Source: Gemmatimonadota bacterium (GTDB lineage Bacteria; Gemmatimonadota; Gemmatimonadetes; Gemmatimonadales; GWC2-71-9). From it: a stretch of 64,000 nucleotides of DNA. This document shows positions 35,943-46,145 of the stretch, one piece after another. Location of the stretch: positions 1 through 64,000 of the forward strand of contig QHUB01000011.1 of NCBI GenBank assembly GCA_003221035.1, given 5' to 3'. Numbering within the stretch: position 1 is the stretch's first letter; every line of letters begins with the position of its first letter. Both the position numbers and the translations under genes were made by a program. The notes beneath the pieces are model-generated. The model was not told where the DNA came from and ran no database searches. It saw only the letters and a program-made list of their open reading frames with translations.

Positions 35943-36855
35943 AGAGGGTGCCCCGCTCGCGGTCCTGGTCATGGCGTACGGCGGGCCGGACACGATCGAT
36001 GACGTAGAACCGTATCTGCAAGACATCCGCGGCGGTCGTCCCACCAAGCCACAGCTCGTCGAGGAAATCCGTGCCCGGTACGCGCGCATCGGCGGAAGGT
36101 CGCCGATCCTCGAGCATACGCGCGCTCAAGCCGCGGCGATCGGCCGCACGCTCGGCTCACGCTACCGCGTGCACGTGGGGATGCGGCATTGGCATCCCTA
36201 TATCCGGGACGGTGTGGCGGATATCAAGCGCGCCGGTCACCGCCGGCTGATCGGTGTGGTGATGGCGCCGCACGATTCGAGCATGTCGATCGGCGCGTAC
36301 GAGAAGAAGCTGCTCGAGGCGGCAGGACCCGACCTCGAGACCACACTGGTCCGAAGCTGGTGGGCGAATCCGCACTTCCTCGGCGCGGTGGCCGCACGCA
36401 TCACGCGAGCGCTTCAGCGCTTTCCGCGGCCTCAGGATGTCCAGGTCGTCTTCACTGCGCACAGCTTGCCGGAGCGCATTCGCGAGAGCGGCGATCCGTA
36501 CCCCGAAGAACTTTCGGCCAGCGCCACCGCCGTCGCACAGCGACTCGGTCTCGATGGTTGGCGCTTTGCCTACCAAAGCGCGGGCGCGACGCCCGAGCCC
36601 TGGCTCGGCCCCGATGTGCGCGACCTCATGCGAGACGTCGCGACGCACGGAAAGAACGCCCTGCTCGTCGTCCCGATCGGCTTCGTCTGCGATCACGTCG
36701 AGATCCTCTACGACATCGACGTCGAGTGTCAGGCGTTGGCGCAGCGACTCGGCATGCGGCTCGAGCGCACCGACTCGCTGAACGATGATCCCGGCTTGGT
36801 GACCGCCGTCGCCGAGGTCATCCGCGAGGCGGCTGCGGCGCGCGGCTGGATATGA
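35935..36855 (+). CDS. hemH: Ferrochelatase (coproporphyrin type by context)
   Basis: 306 residues. VLVMAYGGPDTIDDVEPYL opens the N-terminal half, SPILEHTRAQA and MRHWHPYIRDGV follow, and the C-terminal half has FTAHSLPERI and PIGFVCDHVEILYDIDVE, where the His and Glu are active-site residues. It inserts Fe2+ into the porphyrin. With HemQ and HemY next to it, the substrate is likely coproporphyrin III. It starts within the hemE stop and ends within the next start. Confidence 0.95.
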   Translation: MAEEGAPLAVLVMAYGGPDTIDDVEPYLQDIRGGRPTKPQLVEEIRARYARIGGRSPILEHTRAQAAAIGRTLGSRYRVHVGMRHWHPYIRDGVADIKRAGHRRLIGVVMAPHDSSMSIGAYEKKLLEAAGPDLETTLVRSWWANPHFLGAVAARITRALQRFPRPQDVQVVFTAHSLPERIRESGDPYPEELSASATAVAQRLGLDGWRFAYQSAGATPEPWLGPDVRDLMRDVATHGKNALLVVPIGFVCDHVEILYDIDVECQALAQRLGMRLERTDSLNDDPGLVTAVAEVIREAAAARGWI

Positions 36856-37919
36856 AGGTCATCGTTGTCGGAGCGGGCATTGCGGGTCTGGCTGCGGCCT
36901 GGGAGCTGACGAAGGCCGGCATCGAAGTCATGGTGCTCGAAAGTGAGCGCCGCGCCGGCGGCGTGATCGTCACTGAGCCGGTCGACGGATTTGTCGTGGA
37001 AGGCGGCCCCGACGGGTTTCTCGCGGGCGAGGCGGAGCTTCCCGAGCTCGCCCGCGAGCTGGGGATCGGTGATCGCGTCGTGAGTCAGCGGGCGCGCGGC
37101 ACGTCGATATGGACGGGCAATGACCTCGAGACAATCGACGAGGGGCGAGCCGCCACCTTACTCGGCATCGACGCCAGGCGCGAGGACGTCACCGCCGGTT
37201 TCAAGAGCTTTGCCGCCGGAATGATCGAGCCGGTGACGGTGCTCGCGCGGCAGCTCGGCGGCGCTATCCGCTTCGCGCAGGGCGTGGCGGGGCTCACGCG
37301 CGCCGGCGCCGGCTGGCATCTCGCCATCACCGGCGGCTCGACGCACGACGCCGGCGCGGTGGTGCTGGCGCTGCCCGCCTATCGCGCCGGACGCCTGTTG
37401 GAAGCGGCCGGCGTGACGCACGCGCGCGCGCTCGAAGACGTGCTGTATGCGGCGACCATCACGGTCTCGCTGGCGTACCGAGCCGAGCAGATAACTTCCC
37501 GCTTGGACGGCACCGGCTTTGTCGTCGATCCGGGCGTCGCGGGGGATCATGCCGCGCTCCTGCAGCTGCGCGCGTGCACGTACACATCGCAGAAATTCCC
37601 CGGCCGGGCCCCGGCCGGGCACGTCTTGGTGCGCGCTTTTCTCTCTTTCGGAGACGGCGATCCAGGCGCCGCGGCACATACGCAGCTGGCGGCCATTCTC
37701 GGTATTCGCGGCGAGCCGCTGTGGTCGCGAACCTTCTACTGGTCGCGTGGGCTGCCGCGCTATCGAGCCGCACATCGGCGGCATGTGGATGAGGTGCGGC
37801 ACCGGCTGGAGCGGTTACCGCCGCTCGCGATCGCGGGAGCGGGCTACGATGGGGCCGGCGTATCGGCGTGCGTACGTTCGGGACGAGCCGCGGCAGCAGA
37901 GATTATGAAGCGGCTTTGA
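36852..37919 (+). CDS. hemY: Protoporphyrinogen/coproporphyrinogen oxidase (HemY-type), unusually short
   Basis: 355 residues, whereas HemY proteins are usually 450-480. The FAD site is [23 protein letters not shown] and [15 protein letters not shown]. After [13 protein letters not shown] the sequence passes straight to [21 protein letters not shown] and FAAGMIEPV, omitting about 95-100 residues that in the family form the substrate/membrane domain. The C-terminus ([33 protein letters not shown]) is normal. It oxidises the porphyrinogen in the coproporphyrin route. Whether the deletion leaves it active is unknown. Confidence 0.85.
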   Translation: MKVIVVGAGIAGLAAAWELTKAGIEVMVLESERRAGGVIVTEPVDGFVVEGGPDGFLAGEAELPELARELGIGDRVVSQRARGTSIWTGNDLETIDEGRAATLLGIDARREDVTAGFKSFAAGMIEPVTVLARQLGGAIRFAQGVAGLTRAGAGWHLAITGGSTHDAGAVVLALPAYRAGRLLEAAGVTHARALEDVLYAATITVSLAYRAEQITSRLDGTGFVVDPGVAGDHAALLQLRACTYTSQKFPGRAPAGHVLVRAFLSFGDGDPGAAAHTQLAAILGIRGEPLWSRTFYWSRGLPRYRAAHRRHVDEVRHRLERLPPLAIAGAGYDGAGVSACVRSGRAAAAEIMKRL

Positions 37920-39903
37920 CGACATCCTCCACGGTCAAGCCGAACTCCTTGTAGATCCTCTGATAGGGCGCCGACTCGCCGAAGCGGTCGATGCCCATGA
38001 TCACGTCTTCGTCATGTAGCCAGCGATACCAGGACTGACTGGCGGCGGCTTCCACCGCCACGCGGCGAACCCCCGGCGGCAGTACCGAGTCCCGGTACTC
38101 GCGAGGCTGTCTCGCGAAGTACTCGAGGCAGGGCATCGAAACCGCGCGGGGCCGTCTGCCCTCAGCCTTCAGCCGCTCGTACGCGCCGAGGATCAGCTCC
38201 ACCTCGGATCCAGTCGCCATGAGAACGATGTCGGGGTTGGGCGAGTCCGCGAGCACGTAACCGCCTTTGTGCAGCCCGGCGGCCGGCGCGTACTTCGAAC
38301 GATCCACGACCGCCACTTTCTGCCGTGTGAGCACGAGCGCGACCGGCCCGTTCTGATGGGTAATCGCTGCGCGCCAGGCTTCGACGACTTCCGTGGGATC
38401 CGCGGGGCGGATGACCGTCATGTTCGGGATCACGCGCAGCGCCGCGAGCTGCTCGATGGGCTGATGCGTGGGACCGTCTTCTCCCAACCCAATCGAATCG
38501 TGGGTGAACACGTAGATCGGCCTGAGCTGCGTCAACGCCGCCAGCCGGATCGCGGGGCGCATGTAGTCGGAGAAAATCAGGAAGGTGCCGCCAAACGGGA
38601 TGAAGCCGCGGTGCAGCGCGATTCCGTTGAGCGCCGCGCCCATCGCGTGCTCGCGGATACCAAAGTGGAAATTACGCCCGGCGCGTGAGGCGGCGGAGAA
38701 CACACCGCCCCCCTTCATTTCCGTGTTGTTCGATCCGGTGAGGTCGGCAGAGCCGCCGATGAGCTCAGGGAGCTTGGCCGCGATCGCGTTCAGCACTTTG
38801 CCGGACGCGGCGCGCGTGGCCTGCGCATCCTTCGGCCCGAACAGGGGCAACGCAGACTCCCAGCCTTCCGGCAGCCGGCCCGCGATCCGCCGCTCCAACT
38901 CCGCCGCCAGATCGGGATGCGCGGCGCGATAGCCGTCCCAACGCTTCTGCCAGTCCGCTTCGAGCTGCGTGCCACGCCCGGTTGCGGTGCGCCATTGCTC
39001 GAGCGCTTCGTCCGGCACGTGGAACGGCTCGAGCGACGGCCAGCCAAGCGCCTGCTTGGTTGTTTTCACTTCCTCCACGCCAAGCGGCGCGCCGTGCGCT
39101 TCCGCGGTGTCCTGCTTGTGTGGACTGCCCCAGCCGATGTGAGTGCGGACAATGATCAGCGACGGCCGCTCGGTGACGCGCTGCGCGTGCGTGATCGCCG
39201 TATCGATCGCGTTGAGATCGTTGCCGTCGGCGACGTGCTGGACATGCCAGCCGTAGGCTTCGAAGCGCTTCGCCGTGTCGTCCGAGAAGGCGAGGTCGGT
39301 GGACCCGTCGATAGTGATGCGATTGTCGTCGTAGAATCCGATCAACTTGCCGAGCTTCAGGTGACCGGCGAGCGAGGCGGCTTCGTGCGAGATGCCCTCC
39401 ATCAGGTCGCCGTCGGACGCCAGAAAGTACGTGTGGTGATCGATGATCGTGTGCCCAGGCCGGTTGAACAGCGCCGCCAGCTGCGCCTCGGCGATCGCCA
39501 TGCCGACGGCGTTGCCCGTGCCCTGCCCGAGCGGTCCTGTCGTTGCTTCGACGCCCGGCGTGACGCCGTGCTCGGCGTGGCCAGGCGTGCGGCTGCCCCA
39601 TTGCCGGAACTGCTTGATGTCCTCGAGCGTGAGGTCGTAGCCGGTCAGATACAGCACGCTGTACAGCAGCATGCACGCGTGACCAGCGGAAAGAATGAAG
39701 CGGTCGCGGTCCAGCCAATCCGGATTCGCCGGGTTGTAACGCAGATGGCGCTGCCACAGGACGTACGCGAGCGGCGCGAGCGCCATGGCGGTGCCGGGGT
39801 GTCCCGAATCGGCCTGCTGCACCGCGTCCATCGCCAGCGTGCGGACGGTGTTGATGCAGAGTTGATCCAGCGCTTTGCCCACACGCGTGACGGTCTCGGT
39901 CAT
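37903..39903 (-). CDS. tkt: Transketolase
   Basis: 666 residues from ATG 39903; a longer upstream frame overlaps the next gene and lacks homology. Thiamine-diphosphate motif [20 protein letters not shown], substrate His in [18 protein letters not shown], and [20 protein letters not shown] and [15 protein letters not shown] are all present. It moves two-carbon units in the pentose phosphate pathway. The small gene upstream overlaps by 4 bases. Confidence 0.97.
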   Translation of the reverse strand: MTETVTRVGKALDQLCINTVRTLAMDAVQQADSGHPGTAMALAPLAYVLWQRHLRYNPANPDWLDRDRFILSAGHACMLLYSVLYLTGYDLTLEDIKQFRQWGSRTPGHAEHGVTPGVEATTGPLGQGTGNAVGMAIAEAQLAALFNRPGHTIIDHHTYFLASDGDLMEGISHEAASLAGHLKLGKLIGFYDDNRITIDGSTDLAFSDDTAKRFEAYGWHVQHVADGNDLNAIDTAITHAQRVTERPSLIIVRTHIGWGSPHKQDTAEAHGAPLGVEEVKTTKQALGWPSLEPFHVPDEALEQWRTATGRGTQLEADWQKRWDGYRAAHPDLAAELERRIAGRLPEGWESALPLFGPKDAQATRAASGKVLNAIAAKLPELIGGSADLTGSNNTEMKGGGVFSAASRAGRNFHFGIREHAMGAALNGIALHRGFIPFGGTFLIFSDYMRPAIRLAALTQLRPIYVFTHDSIGLGEDGPTHQPIEQLAALRVIPNMTVIRPADPTEVVEAWRAAITHQNGPVALVLTRQKVAVVDRSKYAPAAGLHKGGYVLADSPNPDIVLMATGSEVELILGAYERLKAEGRRPRAVSMPCLEYFARQPREYRDSVLPPGVRRVAVEAAASQSWYRWLHDEDVIMGIDRFGESAPYQRIYKEFGLTVEDVVKAAS

Positions 39904-40220
39904 AACAGTCCGGATTTGGCGGCTTGCCAGAGTTTCGTGAGACGGTCGAAGCCATCGACCAGCATCTCGACTTGTTGCGGGGACGGCGAGGCCTGCGCCG
40001 CGATCTTGAGCTCCTCGACGAGCTTGGGCATCTCCTTCCGGCCCTGCTTCGCACTCTCCGTTCCGATCTGATTCAACAAGTCGAGAATCTTTTGCCGGGC
40101 CGCCGCGTCCTTCGGCACCTGCCACAGATACTCGGCCGTCTCCTTCCCATCGGCACACATCTGGCCAAGGCGATCCATCAAGGGTTGCCGGGATGGACGG
40201 GGGGCTTTGGGATCTTTCAT
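39900..40220 (-). CDS. Small helical protein upstream of transketolase
   Basis: 106 residues from ATG 40220, sharing ATGA with transketolase. All-helical look ([55 protein letters not shown]), Hpt- or four-helix-like, but no phosphoacceptor HxxKG motif is visible. No family recognised. A divergent TAGCTT promoter for the next gene lies upstream. Confidence 0.55.
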   Translation of the reverse strand: MKDPKAPRPSRQPLMDRLGQMCADGKETAEYLWQVPKDAAARQKILDLLNQIGTESAKQGRKEMPKLVEELKIAAQASPSPQQVEMLVDGFDRLTKLWQAAKSGLL

Positions 40221-40238
40221 CGGGTCAGAAATGTAACA

Positions 40239-40267
40239 TTGCATCCCCTTGCCATCACCTCTAGCTT
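40239..40267 (+). promoter_or_regulatory. Promoter giving a near-leaderless TolB-like transcript
   Basis: TTGCAT (40239-40244), 17-nt spacer, TAGCTT (40262-40267), 8 nt to GTG 40276. The same TAGCTT hexamer recurs before 42984 and before glnA. Confidence 0.55.
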
Positions 40268-40275
40268 GCCAGTCC

Positions 40276-41286
40276 GTGATCCACATCCTGCTATCCATCG
40301 TCCTGCAGACGGTTGCCCCCGAATCGGGCGAAGTGCATCTCCGCAGTATTCGTCAATTGACCTCCGGTGGCCAAAACGCCGAAGCGTATTTCTCCAGCTC
40401 CGGGCGCCAGCTCATTTTTCAGCGGCAGCCAGGGGACACGGGGTGTGATCAGCAATTCGTGATGAATGTCGACGGATCGAATCTGCACCGCGTGTCCAAC
40501 GGCAGGGGCCGGACGACCTGTGGGTATTTCTTCGATCGCGATACTCGGATCTTTTACGCCTCGACGCAGCATACCGGCGCCGCCTGTCCGCCCCGGCCCG
40601 ATTACTCCAAGGGCTATGTATGGGCGTTGTTCGATTACGACATCTACGTCGCGGATGCCGACGGCAAGGACGCGCACCGGATTACGCGCAATCCGCACTA
40701 CGACGCCGAAGGGACGCTGTCACCCGACGGCAAGACGATTGTCTTCACGTCGTTGCGCAACGGCGATCTCGACATCTATACGATGGACCTGAACGGCGGG
40801 CACCTCAAGCGGCTCACCCACACACTCGGCTACGACGGCGGTCCGTTCTTTTCGCCTGACGGAACGCAGATCGTCTATCGTGCGTGGCATCCGCCCACCG
40901 CCGCCGACTCCGCCGATTACCGCGGCCTGATCGCGCAGAATCAGGTGCGGCCGGTGCGCATGGAGATCTGGGTGATGAACGCGGACGGCTCGAACCAGCG
41001 TCAGATCACGAACCTGGGCGGCGCCAACTTCGCGCCCTATTTCCATCCGGACGGCAAGCGCATCGTCTTTGCGTCGAACTACAAGAGTCCCCGCTCGCGC
41101 AATTTCGACCTCTACCTGATCAACGCCGACGGAACCGGTCTCGAGCAGATTACCACCAGCGCCGAGTTCGACGCGTTCCCGATGTTCTCGCCCGACGGTC
41201 ATCAACTCGTCTGGGCCTCGAACCGCCACGGCAAGGTGCAGGGCGAGACGAACATCTTCATCGCCGACTGGATTGAGAAGCCATGA
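40276..41286 (+). CDS. Exported TolB-like beta-propeller protein
   Basis: 336 residues from GTG 40276, with signal peptide MIHILLSIVLQTVAP. Repeats of DADGKDAHRITRNPHYDAEGTLSPDGKTIVF type (WD40-like PD40 blades) occur at about residues 115-335: DLNGGHLKRLT, FFSPDGTQIVY, NADGSNQRQIT, FHPDGKRIVF, FSPDGHQLVWASNRHG. An earlier, less regular blade carries extra Cys. TolB-like propellers act in envelope stability or bind ligands; this one is not in a tol operon. Its stop overlaps lepB. Confidence 0.85.
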   Translation: MIHILLSIVLQTVAPESGEVHLRSIRQLTSGGQNAEAYFSSSGRQLIFQRQPGDTGCDQQFVMNVDGSNLHRVSNGRGRTTCGYFFDRDTRIFYASTQHTGAACPPRPDYSKGYVWALFDYDIYVADADGKDAHRITRNPHYDAEGTLSPDGKTIVFTSLRNGDLDIYTMDLNGGHLKRLTHTLGYDGGPFFSPDGTQIVYRAWHPPTAADSADYRGLIAQNQVRPVRMEIWVMNADGSNQRQITNLGGANFAPYFHPDGKRIVFASNYKSPRSRNFDLYLINADGTGLEQITTSAEFDAFPMFSPDGHQLVWASNRHGKVQGETNIFIADWIEKP

Positions 41287-42053
41287 CCGTTCCTCGTCCC
41301 GCCAAACCTTCACAACCTCCACCAACCTCCGCCCAACCCGCATCACCTCCGAAGGCCAAGACCGCGAGGGACGAATTCATTGCGTGGGTGAAGGCGATCG
41401 GAGCGGCGCTGCTCATTTGGATCGTGATCCGGTCGTTCCTCGTCGAAGCGTTTCGGATTCCCTCGGCGAGCATGGAGAACACGCTCCTCATCGGCGATTT
41501 TCTGTTCGTCAACAAGGCGGTATTCGGCGGAGAGCTCGAGATCCCGCTCACGGGGTTCCACTGCTGTCGCTTGCCCGCATTCGGGACGCCGCACCGCGAC
41601 GAGATCGTGGTGTTTCGCTCCGTGGAAGACTCGACGCCCGATCTGAACATCGTGAAGCGCGTCATCGGGCAAGCCGGCGACACGCTGCAGATGGTGCACG
41701 ACACGATGATCCGGAATGGCAAGCGGCTCGACGAGCCGTACGCCCTGCATACCGCCCTCAGCCCGGCGCCCGATGACCAGTACCGCGCCCAGATGCGGAC
41801 ACTGCAATTGCCGCAATACGCAGGACGCGATCCCGACCACTATCATCCGACCACGCACGATTGGGGTCCGATCGTCGTGCCGCCGCAGCATTACTGGGTC
41901 ATGGGAGACAATCGAGACGAGTCCTACGACAGCCGGTACTGGGGCTTCCTGCCGCGCGACCATGTACGCGGTCGCCCGCTCTTCATCTACATGAGTGTGG
42001 CGAGCCACCCGTTCCGAATCAGATGGAATCGGTTGCTCCGACATCCCTCCTGA
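41283..42053 (+). CDS. lepB: Signal peptidase I
   Basis: 256 residues. A Pro-rich cytosolic start, one membrane helix (about 38-55), then the catalytic serine in FRIPSASMENTLL, catalytic lysine in NIVKRVIGQAGD, and the C-terminal box GDNRDESYDSRYWGFLP. The central insert (about 130-190) carries many His and Asp. It cleaves signal peptides of exported proteins, many of which are encoded here. Confidence 0.95.
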   Translation: MTVPRPAKPSQPPPTSAQPASPPKAKTARDEFIAWVKAIGAALLIWIVIRSFLVEAFRIPSASMENTLLIGDFLFVNKAVFGGELEIPLTGFHCCRLPAFGTPHRDEIVVFRSVEDSTPDLNIVKRVIGQAGDTLQMVHDTMIRNGKRLDEPYALHTALSPAPDDQYRAQMRTLQLPQYAGRDPDHYHPTTHDWGPIVVPPQHYWVMGDNRDESYDSRYWGFLPRDHVRGRPLFIYMSVASHPFRIRWNRLLRHPS

Positions 42054-42066
42054 AAGAGCCGAAGGG

Positions 42067-42288
42067 CTATTTGTATCGGTAGGTAATCCGGCCCCTGGTG
42101 AGGTCGTAGGGCGACAAATCGACGGCCACACGATCGCCCTGTAAGATGCGGATATAGTTCTTCCGCATCTTGCCGCTCACGTAGGCAAGTACGTCGTGAC
42201 CATTTTCGAGTTTTACGCGGAACGTCGTGTTCGGCAGGACTTCGGTGACGGTCCCCATCATCTGGATGGCGTCACCAGCCACGTGCAC
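42067..42288 (-). CDS. infA: Translation initiation factor IF-1
   Basis: 73 residues from GTG 42288 (GTG 42282 also possible). OB fold with [43 protein letters not shown] and the invariant [11 protein letters not shown] end. Complete. It binds the ribosomal A site during initiation. Follows a zinc-ribbon gene with 6 bases between. Confidence 0.96.
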   Translation of the reverse strand: MHVAGDAIQMMGTVTEVLPNTTFRVKLENGHDVLAYVSGKMRKNYIRILQGDRVAVDLSPYDLTRGRITYRYK

Positions 42289-42294
42289 TCTCGC

Positions 42295-42561
42295 TCATAA
42301 ACTCCTTGGATCCATGGTCGTATCGCGCGGCGGCTCCAGGCCCCGCGGGATATAAAATGCATGGCGGCTGCACGCCGCGCACCTCAAACTGATCCGCTCC
42401 GGTGGAAGCAACTCGCTGGGCTGCAAGAAGCGCCGCCGCGGCGCTCGCTGGATCGTACGAGTCCCGCACGAGGGACACACCAGTGGTTGATGCGCCCGAT
42501 CGGCTGAAATCAGCGCCAGTGCCTCCGGCGCACGGTACTCTTTGACGCCCCGTCTGCCCAC
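42295..42561 (-). CDS. Small zinc-ribbon protein
   Basis: 88 residues from GTG 42561 with AAGGGGAG upstream. Two cysteine pairs, LVCPSCGTRTI and LRCAACSRHAFY, can bind one zinc. Basic, so possibly nucleic-acid binding. Immediately upstream of infA, so a translation-related role is conceivable. No family recognised. Confidence 0.5.
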   Translation of the reverse strand: MGRRGVKEYRAPEALALISADRAHQPLVCPSCGTRTIQRAPRRRFLQPSELLPPERISLRCAACSRHAFYIPRGLEPPRDTTMDPRSL

Positions 42562-42650
42562 GGCCGCTCCCCTTGGGGTTGGAAATCTATACTACCCCTG
42601 TCTTGACGCACTTCTCCCAGGAGGTATCTCTCCGGCAACAGGAGTTTGCC

Positions 42651-42929
42651 ATGGACACGCCGCCCACGCGGACCCGTCGCCGCACCCCCGTCGCGAACAT
42701 GACGCGCGCCGCTGTCCAGCCACTGGCGACGATCGAAATCGATTCGGTTACTCCTTCTCCCCGTGGCTTTACGCTCACGGGACAGGGCGCGGATCGGGTG
42801 GGCTACCGTCTGGACATGCACTTCGATCTGCCGCTCGATCCGCGAACCCGGGCCGTCCTGGGTGAGCTGCTGTCGCAGTCCGACATCACCGTGTACCGGA
42901 GCGACACACCCCCGGCAGCCCCCCGGTAA
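42651..42929 (+). CDS. Conserved-looking small protein of unknown function
   Basis: 92 residues from ATG 42651, with AACAGGAG as ribosome site. A basic Arg/Thr-rich N-terminus (MDTPPTRTRRRTPVANMT) leads to an alpha/beta-like part (TIEIDSVTPSPRGFTLTG, GYRLDMHFDLPLDPRTRAVLGELLSQ). No motif recognised. A TTGACG...TATCTC promoter lies at about 42602-42630. Confidence 0.5.
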   Translation: MDTPPTRTRRRTPVANMTRAAVQPLATIEIDSVTPSPRGFTLTGQGADRVGYRLDMHFDLPLDPRTRAVLGELLSQSDITVYRSDTPPAAPR

Positions 42930-42933
42930 TTCC

Positions 42934-42962
42934 TTGACGCCCCCGCGGGGGGTATGTAGCTT
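42934..42962 (+). promoter_or_regulatory. Promoter with TAGCTT -10
   Basis: TTGACG (42934-42939), 17-nt spacer, TAGCTT (42957-42962), then 21 nt to ATG 42984 without a clear ribosome site. Confidence 0.55.
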
Positions 42963-42983
42963 GCCGGACCCTAAAACACCCTT

Positions 42984-43280
42984 ATGCCAGCGGAACTTGG
43001 TGGTTCGCAGATTTCGTCGCTGCTCGAAGCCCTTCCCGGCATCGCCAGCGTGTTGCGCAGTCCCGTGGCGGACGCGCTCATCAAGGCGATGCGCGGCGCC
43101 GCGGGAATTGCCGATTTCACGGCGGAAGACGCCGAGGAGCTCGTACGCTATGCGGTACGGCGCGGCCTGATCGGGCCCGACGAGGGCGACCGCGTGCTTG
43201 CCGAGGTGCAGGAAGGATTGCGGAAGAAGAAGCCGGTCGCCGTGAAGAAACCTCCCGCCAAGAAGCCGAAGAAACGCTAG
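42984..43280 (+). CDS. Small protein with Lys/Pro-rich tail
   Basis: 98 residues. A helical part ([38 protein letters not shown]) ends in a strongly basic [11 protein letters not shown] tail, as in small DNA/RNA-binding or nucleoid proteins. Convergent with the chemoreceptor gene, overlapping it by 4 bases. Function unknown. Confidence 0.5.
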   Translation: MPAELGGSQISSLLEALPGIASVLRSPVADALIKAMRGAAGIADFTAEDAEELVRYAVRRGLIGPDEGDRVLAEVQEGLRKKKPVAVKKPPAKKPKKR

Positions 43281-44971
43281 ATCCGAAAGCCGCGCACTAC
43301 GCCACGCAGTTTCTCGGCCGCCTGGAGCAGCTCTCCGGCGGCCGCGGCCATTTCCTGGGTGGACGCGCCTTGCTGCTCGGTGGCCGCCGTGACTTGCTCG
43401 GCGCTCGATGCGTGCGACACGGCGCGATTGACGACTTGCTGCGCCTGCGCGCCGAGCTGCTCCGTCACCCCTCTGTTTTCCTGCGCGGCGTGGGTAACGC
43501 GTGCGGCCGCCTGTTCCACCTGCTCCACCGCCGCGACGATCTCGGTGAGCCCGCGCGCCGCGCCTTCGGCCACTGATTCGATGCCGCGGACCTTTGCCTG
43601 GCCGACCGCCATGGTGGCGGTCACTTCTTCGACCTGCTCTCGAATCACGCCCGTGGTGCGCGCGACCTCTTCGGCGGCGCGCGCCGACTCGTCGGCGAGT
43701 TGCCGGACCTCTTCGGCGACCACGGCGAACCCCCGGCCGTGCTCGCCGGCGCGCGCCGCCTCGATCGCCGCGTTCAACGCGAGCAGATTCGTTTGCGATG
43801 AAATCCGCTTGATCAAATCGACGAAGTCGTCGATGGCGGCGCTCTGCTCGGCGAGCTGCGTGACCTCCGTGCCGGTCGTCCGCACGACCTCACGAACGTC
43901 GAGCAGCGTCGTCCCGGCCGCGGCGATGTCGCCGCGGTGACGGTCGGCTACGGACCGGATCTCTTCGCCGAGTCGCGCGACGCGCGCGGCGGCGTCGGCC
44001 ATCTCGGTCGTCGCCTTGCGCTGCAGCTCCAGCGCACCCTGCGTCGCGTTCAGCTCGTTGCGTTGCTGGTCGGCGCCGGTCGAGATCTCTTGCATGGCAC
44101 TCGACACCTGGCTGGATGATGCCGCCAGCTCCTCGCTGACCGCGGAAAGATCGCTCGCCGACGTGGCGATCTTGTCCGCCGAGCCGACCACTTCGGTGAC
44201 GATCCCGCGGAGCCGCTCACCCATTAGCCGCATCGCGTCCGCGAGCACTTGGAATTCACGCGGCATCCGTCCCGTCGTGACCGGTCGCAAATCGCCGCTG
44301 CCAAACCGCTCCGCCGCCGTCACGAGACGCACCAACGGGCCTTCGACTCCGCGCAGCGTGAACACGCCGACGAGTACACCGACCACCACAGTCGCGATGA
44401 GTACCAGCCACAGCACGATCTCGCGCTGCCGCGCCATCGCCGCCAGTCGGTCGCCCACGGCCGCCGCTTTGTCCGACTGGCGCGCGGAGAGATCGCGCAC
44501 CAGTCGCGTGAGCTCGGTGACCTGCGGCCGGACGCCAACCGCCAGCGCCTGCGCTTCGCGGGTCCGGCCGAGATCCAGATTGGCGTGAGCGAACGCGTAG
44601 TCCACATGGATCTCGGCCTCGAGCTGTTTGATCCGGTTGACCGTTATGCGATCCGCTTCCGTCAGGCCGGGCAGGCCCTCGAGGCGCTTCTGATAGCTGA
44701 ACGCTGAATCGACTGCGCCTTGGAAATGATCGCCGACCGAGTCGCCCCGATCGCTCAGGTATCGCTCGGCCGAACGGATCTCGTCGAAAACCGCGGTCAC
44801 GAGACCGTTGCCGACCTCGCTCGACACGCGCAAATGTCCGATCTCGGTCGCCAGCGAGCGCCGCAACGTGCCGAGTGACGTCACGCCCACCAGCGCCGCG
44901 ATAATCAGTCCGGCAAGCAAACCCGACAGGCCAAGGATGATGCGCCAGCGGATCGTGTCCAGCGACCTCAC
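43277..44971 (-). CDS. Methyl-accepting chemotaxis protein
   Basis: 564 residues from GTG 44971. Membrane helices at about 8-30 and 192-213 frame a helical periplasmic sensor of about 160 residues. HAMP follows (about 214-267), then the signalling coiled coil with the hairpin tip [29 protein letters not shown] (split across 20-residue limits: core [10 protein letters not shown]). Basal CheW/CheA contact region is conserved. No che genes are in the window. It is co-encoded (4-base overlap) with a periplasmic binding protein, which may deliver the ligand. Confidence 0.92.
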   Translation of the reverse strand: MRSLDTIRWRIILGLSGLLAGLIIAALVGVTSLGTLRRSLATEIGHLRVSSEVGNGLVTAVFDEIRSAERYLSDRGDSVGDHFQGAVDSAFSYQKRLEGLPGLTEADRITVNRIKQLEAEIHVDYAFAHANLDLGRTREAQALAVGVRPQVTELTRLVRDLSARQSDKAAAVGDRLAAMARQREIVLWLVLIATVVVGVLVGVFTLRGVEGPLVRLVTAAERFGSGDLRPVTTGRMPREFQVLADAMRLMGERLRGIVTEVVGSADKIATSASDLSAVSEELAASSSQVSSAMQEISTGADQQRNELNATQGALELQRKATTEMADAAARVARLGEEIRSVADRHRGDIAAAGTTLLDVREVVRTTGTEVTQLAEQSAAIDDFVDLIKRISSQTNLLALNAAIEAARAGEHGRGFAVVAEEVRQLADESARAAEEVARTTGVIREQVEEVTATMAVGQAKVRGIESVAEGAARGLTEIVAAVEQVEQAAARVTHAAQENRGVTEQLGAQAQQVVNRAVSHASSAEQVTAATEQQGASTQEMAAAAGELLQAAEKLRGVVRGFRI

Positions 44972-46080
44972 TGGCCGGGCTCCGTGACGATCTGCCCCTC
45001 ACGCACCGTACCGATGACCACCGGTTTGGCCGGCACATCGCCATTGCTGTCGAAAGCGATCTTGCCGGTCACACCATCGTAGGAGCTGCGGCTCAGGCGA
45101 TCGCGGATCTCAGCGCGGTCCGTGGTCGTCATGAGCACGTTCGCCAGCATATAGACGATGTCGTACGCCGCCGCGCCACGATGGTCCGGCCGTTCTCCGG
45201 GATACGCGCGCGCGTACGCGTTCACGAACTGCGCGTTGCGGTCACCCGGCTGATCGACGAGCCAGGCCACGGACATCCGGACGCCTTCTGCCAATGCCCC
45301 CGTGGCCTCAATGCCGCTGAGCGCGTCCCCGCCAAGCGTCGTCCAGTGCACGCCCAGACGCCGCATTTCGCGCAGTGCGAGCTCGGCGCCGGGACGGTCG
45401 GTGGCGAGCATGAGAGCATCCACGCCACCCTTTTGCGCCAGGCGCGCGAGATAGGGCTCGAGACTGGTTGTCGTGGAGAGCATCGGGTCTTCTTCGACGA
45501 CTTGCGCTCCGCCGAGGCGCCTCAATTCGGCCGTGAAGCTGAGACGCAAGCCTCGGCCGTAATCATCGTCCAGGAAGATCACACCGACCCGCTTGGCGGC
45601 GAGCGCCTGCCGCGCATAGCGCGCCAGTCGGGTGCCATGGCTCAAGTCGCTCGGGCAGACGCGGAACATGTAGCGATTGACCCCGGAGAGATCGGGGCTC
45701 GAGGCCGACGGCGAGATCATCACGACCGGGCTCCGAGCCTCGCCGTAAATCCGGCCGGCGGCAAGCGATGCCGTCGAGTTGAGATGGCCGATGATCGCGA
45801 CGACGGCCGGATCGTTGACCAGTTGTTGCGCGAGGCCAATCGCGACGTCGGCGCGGCCCGAGTCATCCATGATTCGCAGGGCGAGCGGCCGGCCCCTGAT
45901 GCCGCCGCGCGCGTTGACCTCTTTCACGGCCAATTCGGCCGCATGACGCATCGAGACGCCGCGGGGCTGCGAAAATGGTCCGGCAATCCCGACGACGATC
46001 GGGCGGTGGGTCGATCCCAAGCCTCCACGGGAGCACGCGGTAAGCGAGAGAAGCGCCGCGAGGACTACAAGCCTGCGCAT
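44968..46080 (-). CDS. Periplasmic amino-acid-type binding lipoprotein (LivJ/ANF family)
   Basis: 370 residues. Lipobox LSLTAC near residue 16. Type I periplasmic binding fold: [87 protein letters not shown]. Such proteins bind branched-chain amino acids, amides or urea. No ABC permease or ATPase follows; the next gene is the chemoreceptor, so it may be a sensor rather than a transporter part. Confidence 0.85.
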   Translation of the reverse strand: MRRLVVLAALLSLTACSRGGLGSTHRPIVVGIAGPFSQPRGVSMRHAAELAVKEVNARGGIRGRPLALRIMDDSGRADVAIGLAQQLVNDPAVVAIIGHLNSTASLAAGRIYGEARSPVVMISPSASSPDLSGVNRYMFRVCPSDLSHGTRLARYARQALAAKRVGVIFLDDDYGRGLRLSFTAELRRLGGAQVVEEDPMLSTTTSLEPYLARLAQKGGVDALMLATDRPGAELALREMRRLGVHWTTLGGDALSGIEATGALAEGVRMSVAWLVDQPGDRNAQFVNAYARAYPGERPDHRGAAAYDIVYMLANVLMTTTDRAEIRDRLSRSSYDGVTGKIAFDSNGDVPAKPVVIGTVREGQIVTEPGQ

Positions 46081-46145
46081 GAGCGGGCTAGGTTAAGCCT
46101 GCGAATGGGATAGCGCAATATCCACGCGCTTTCCACATTACCGGC

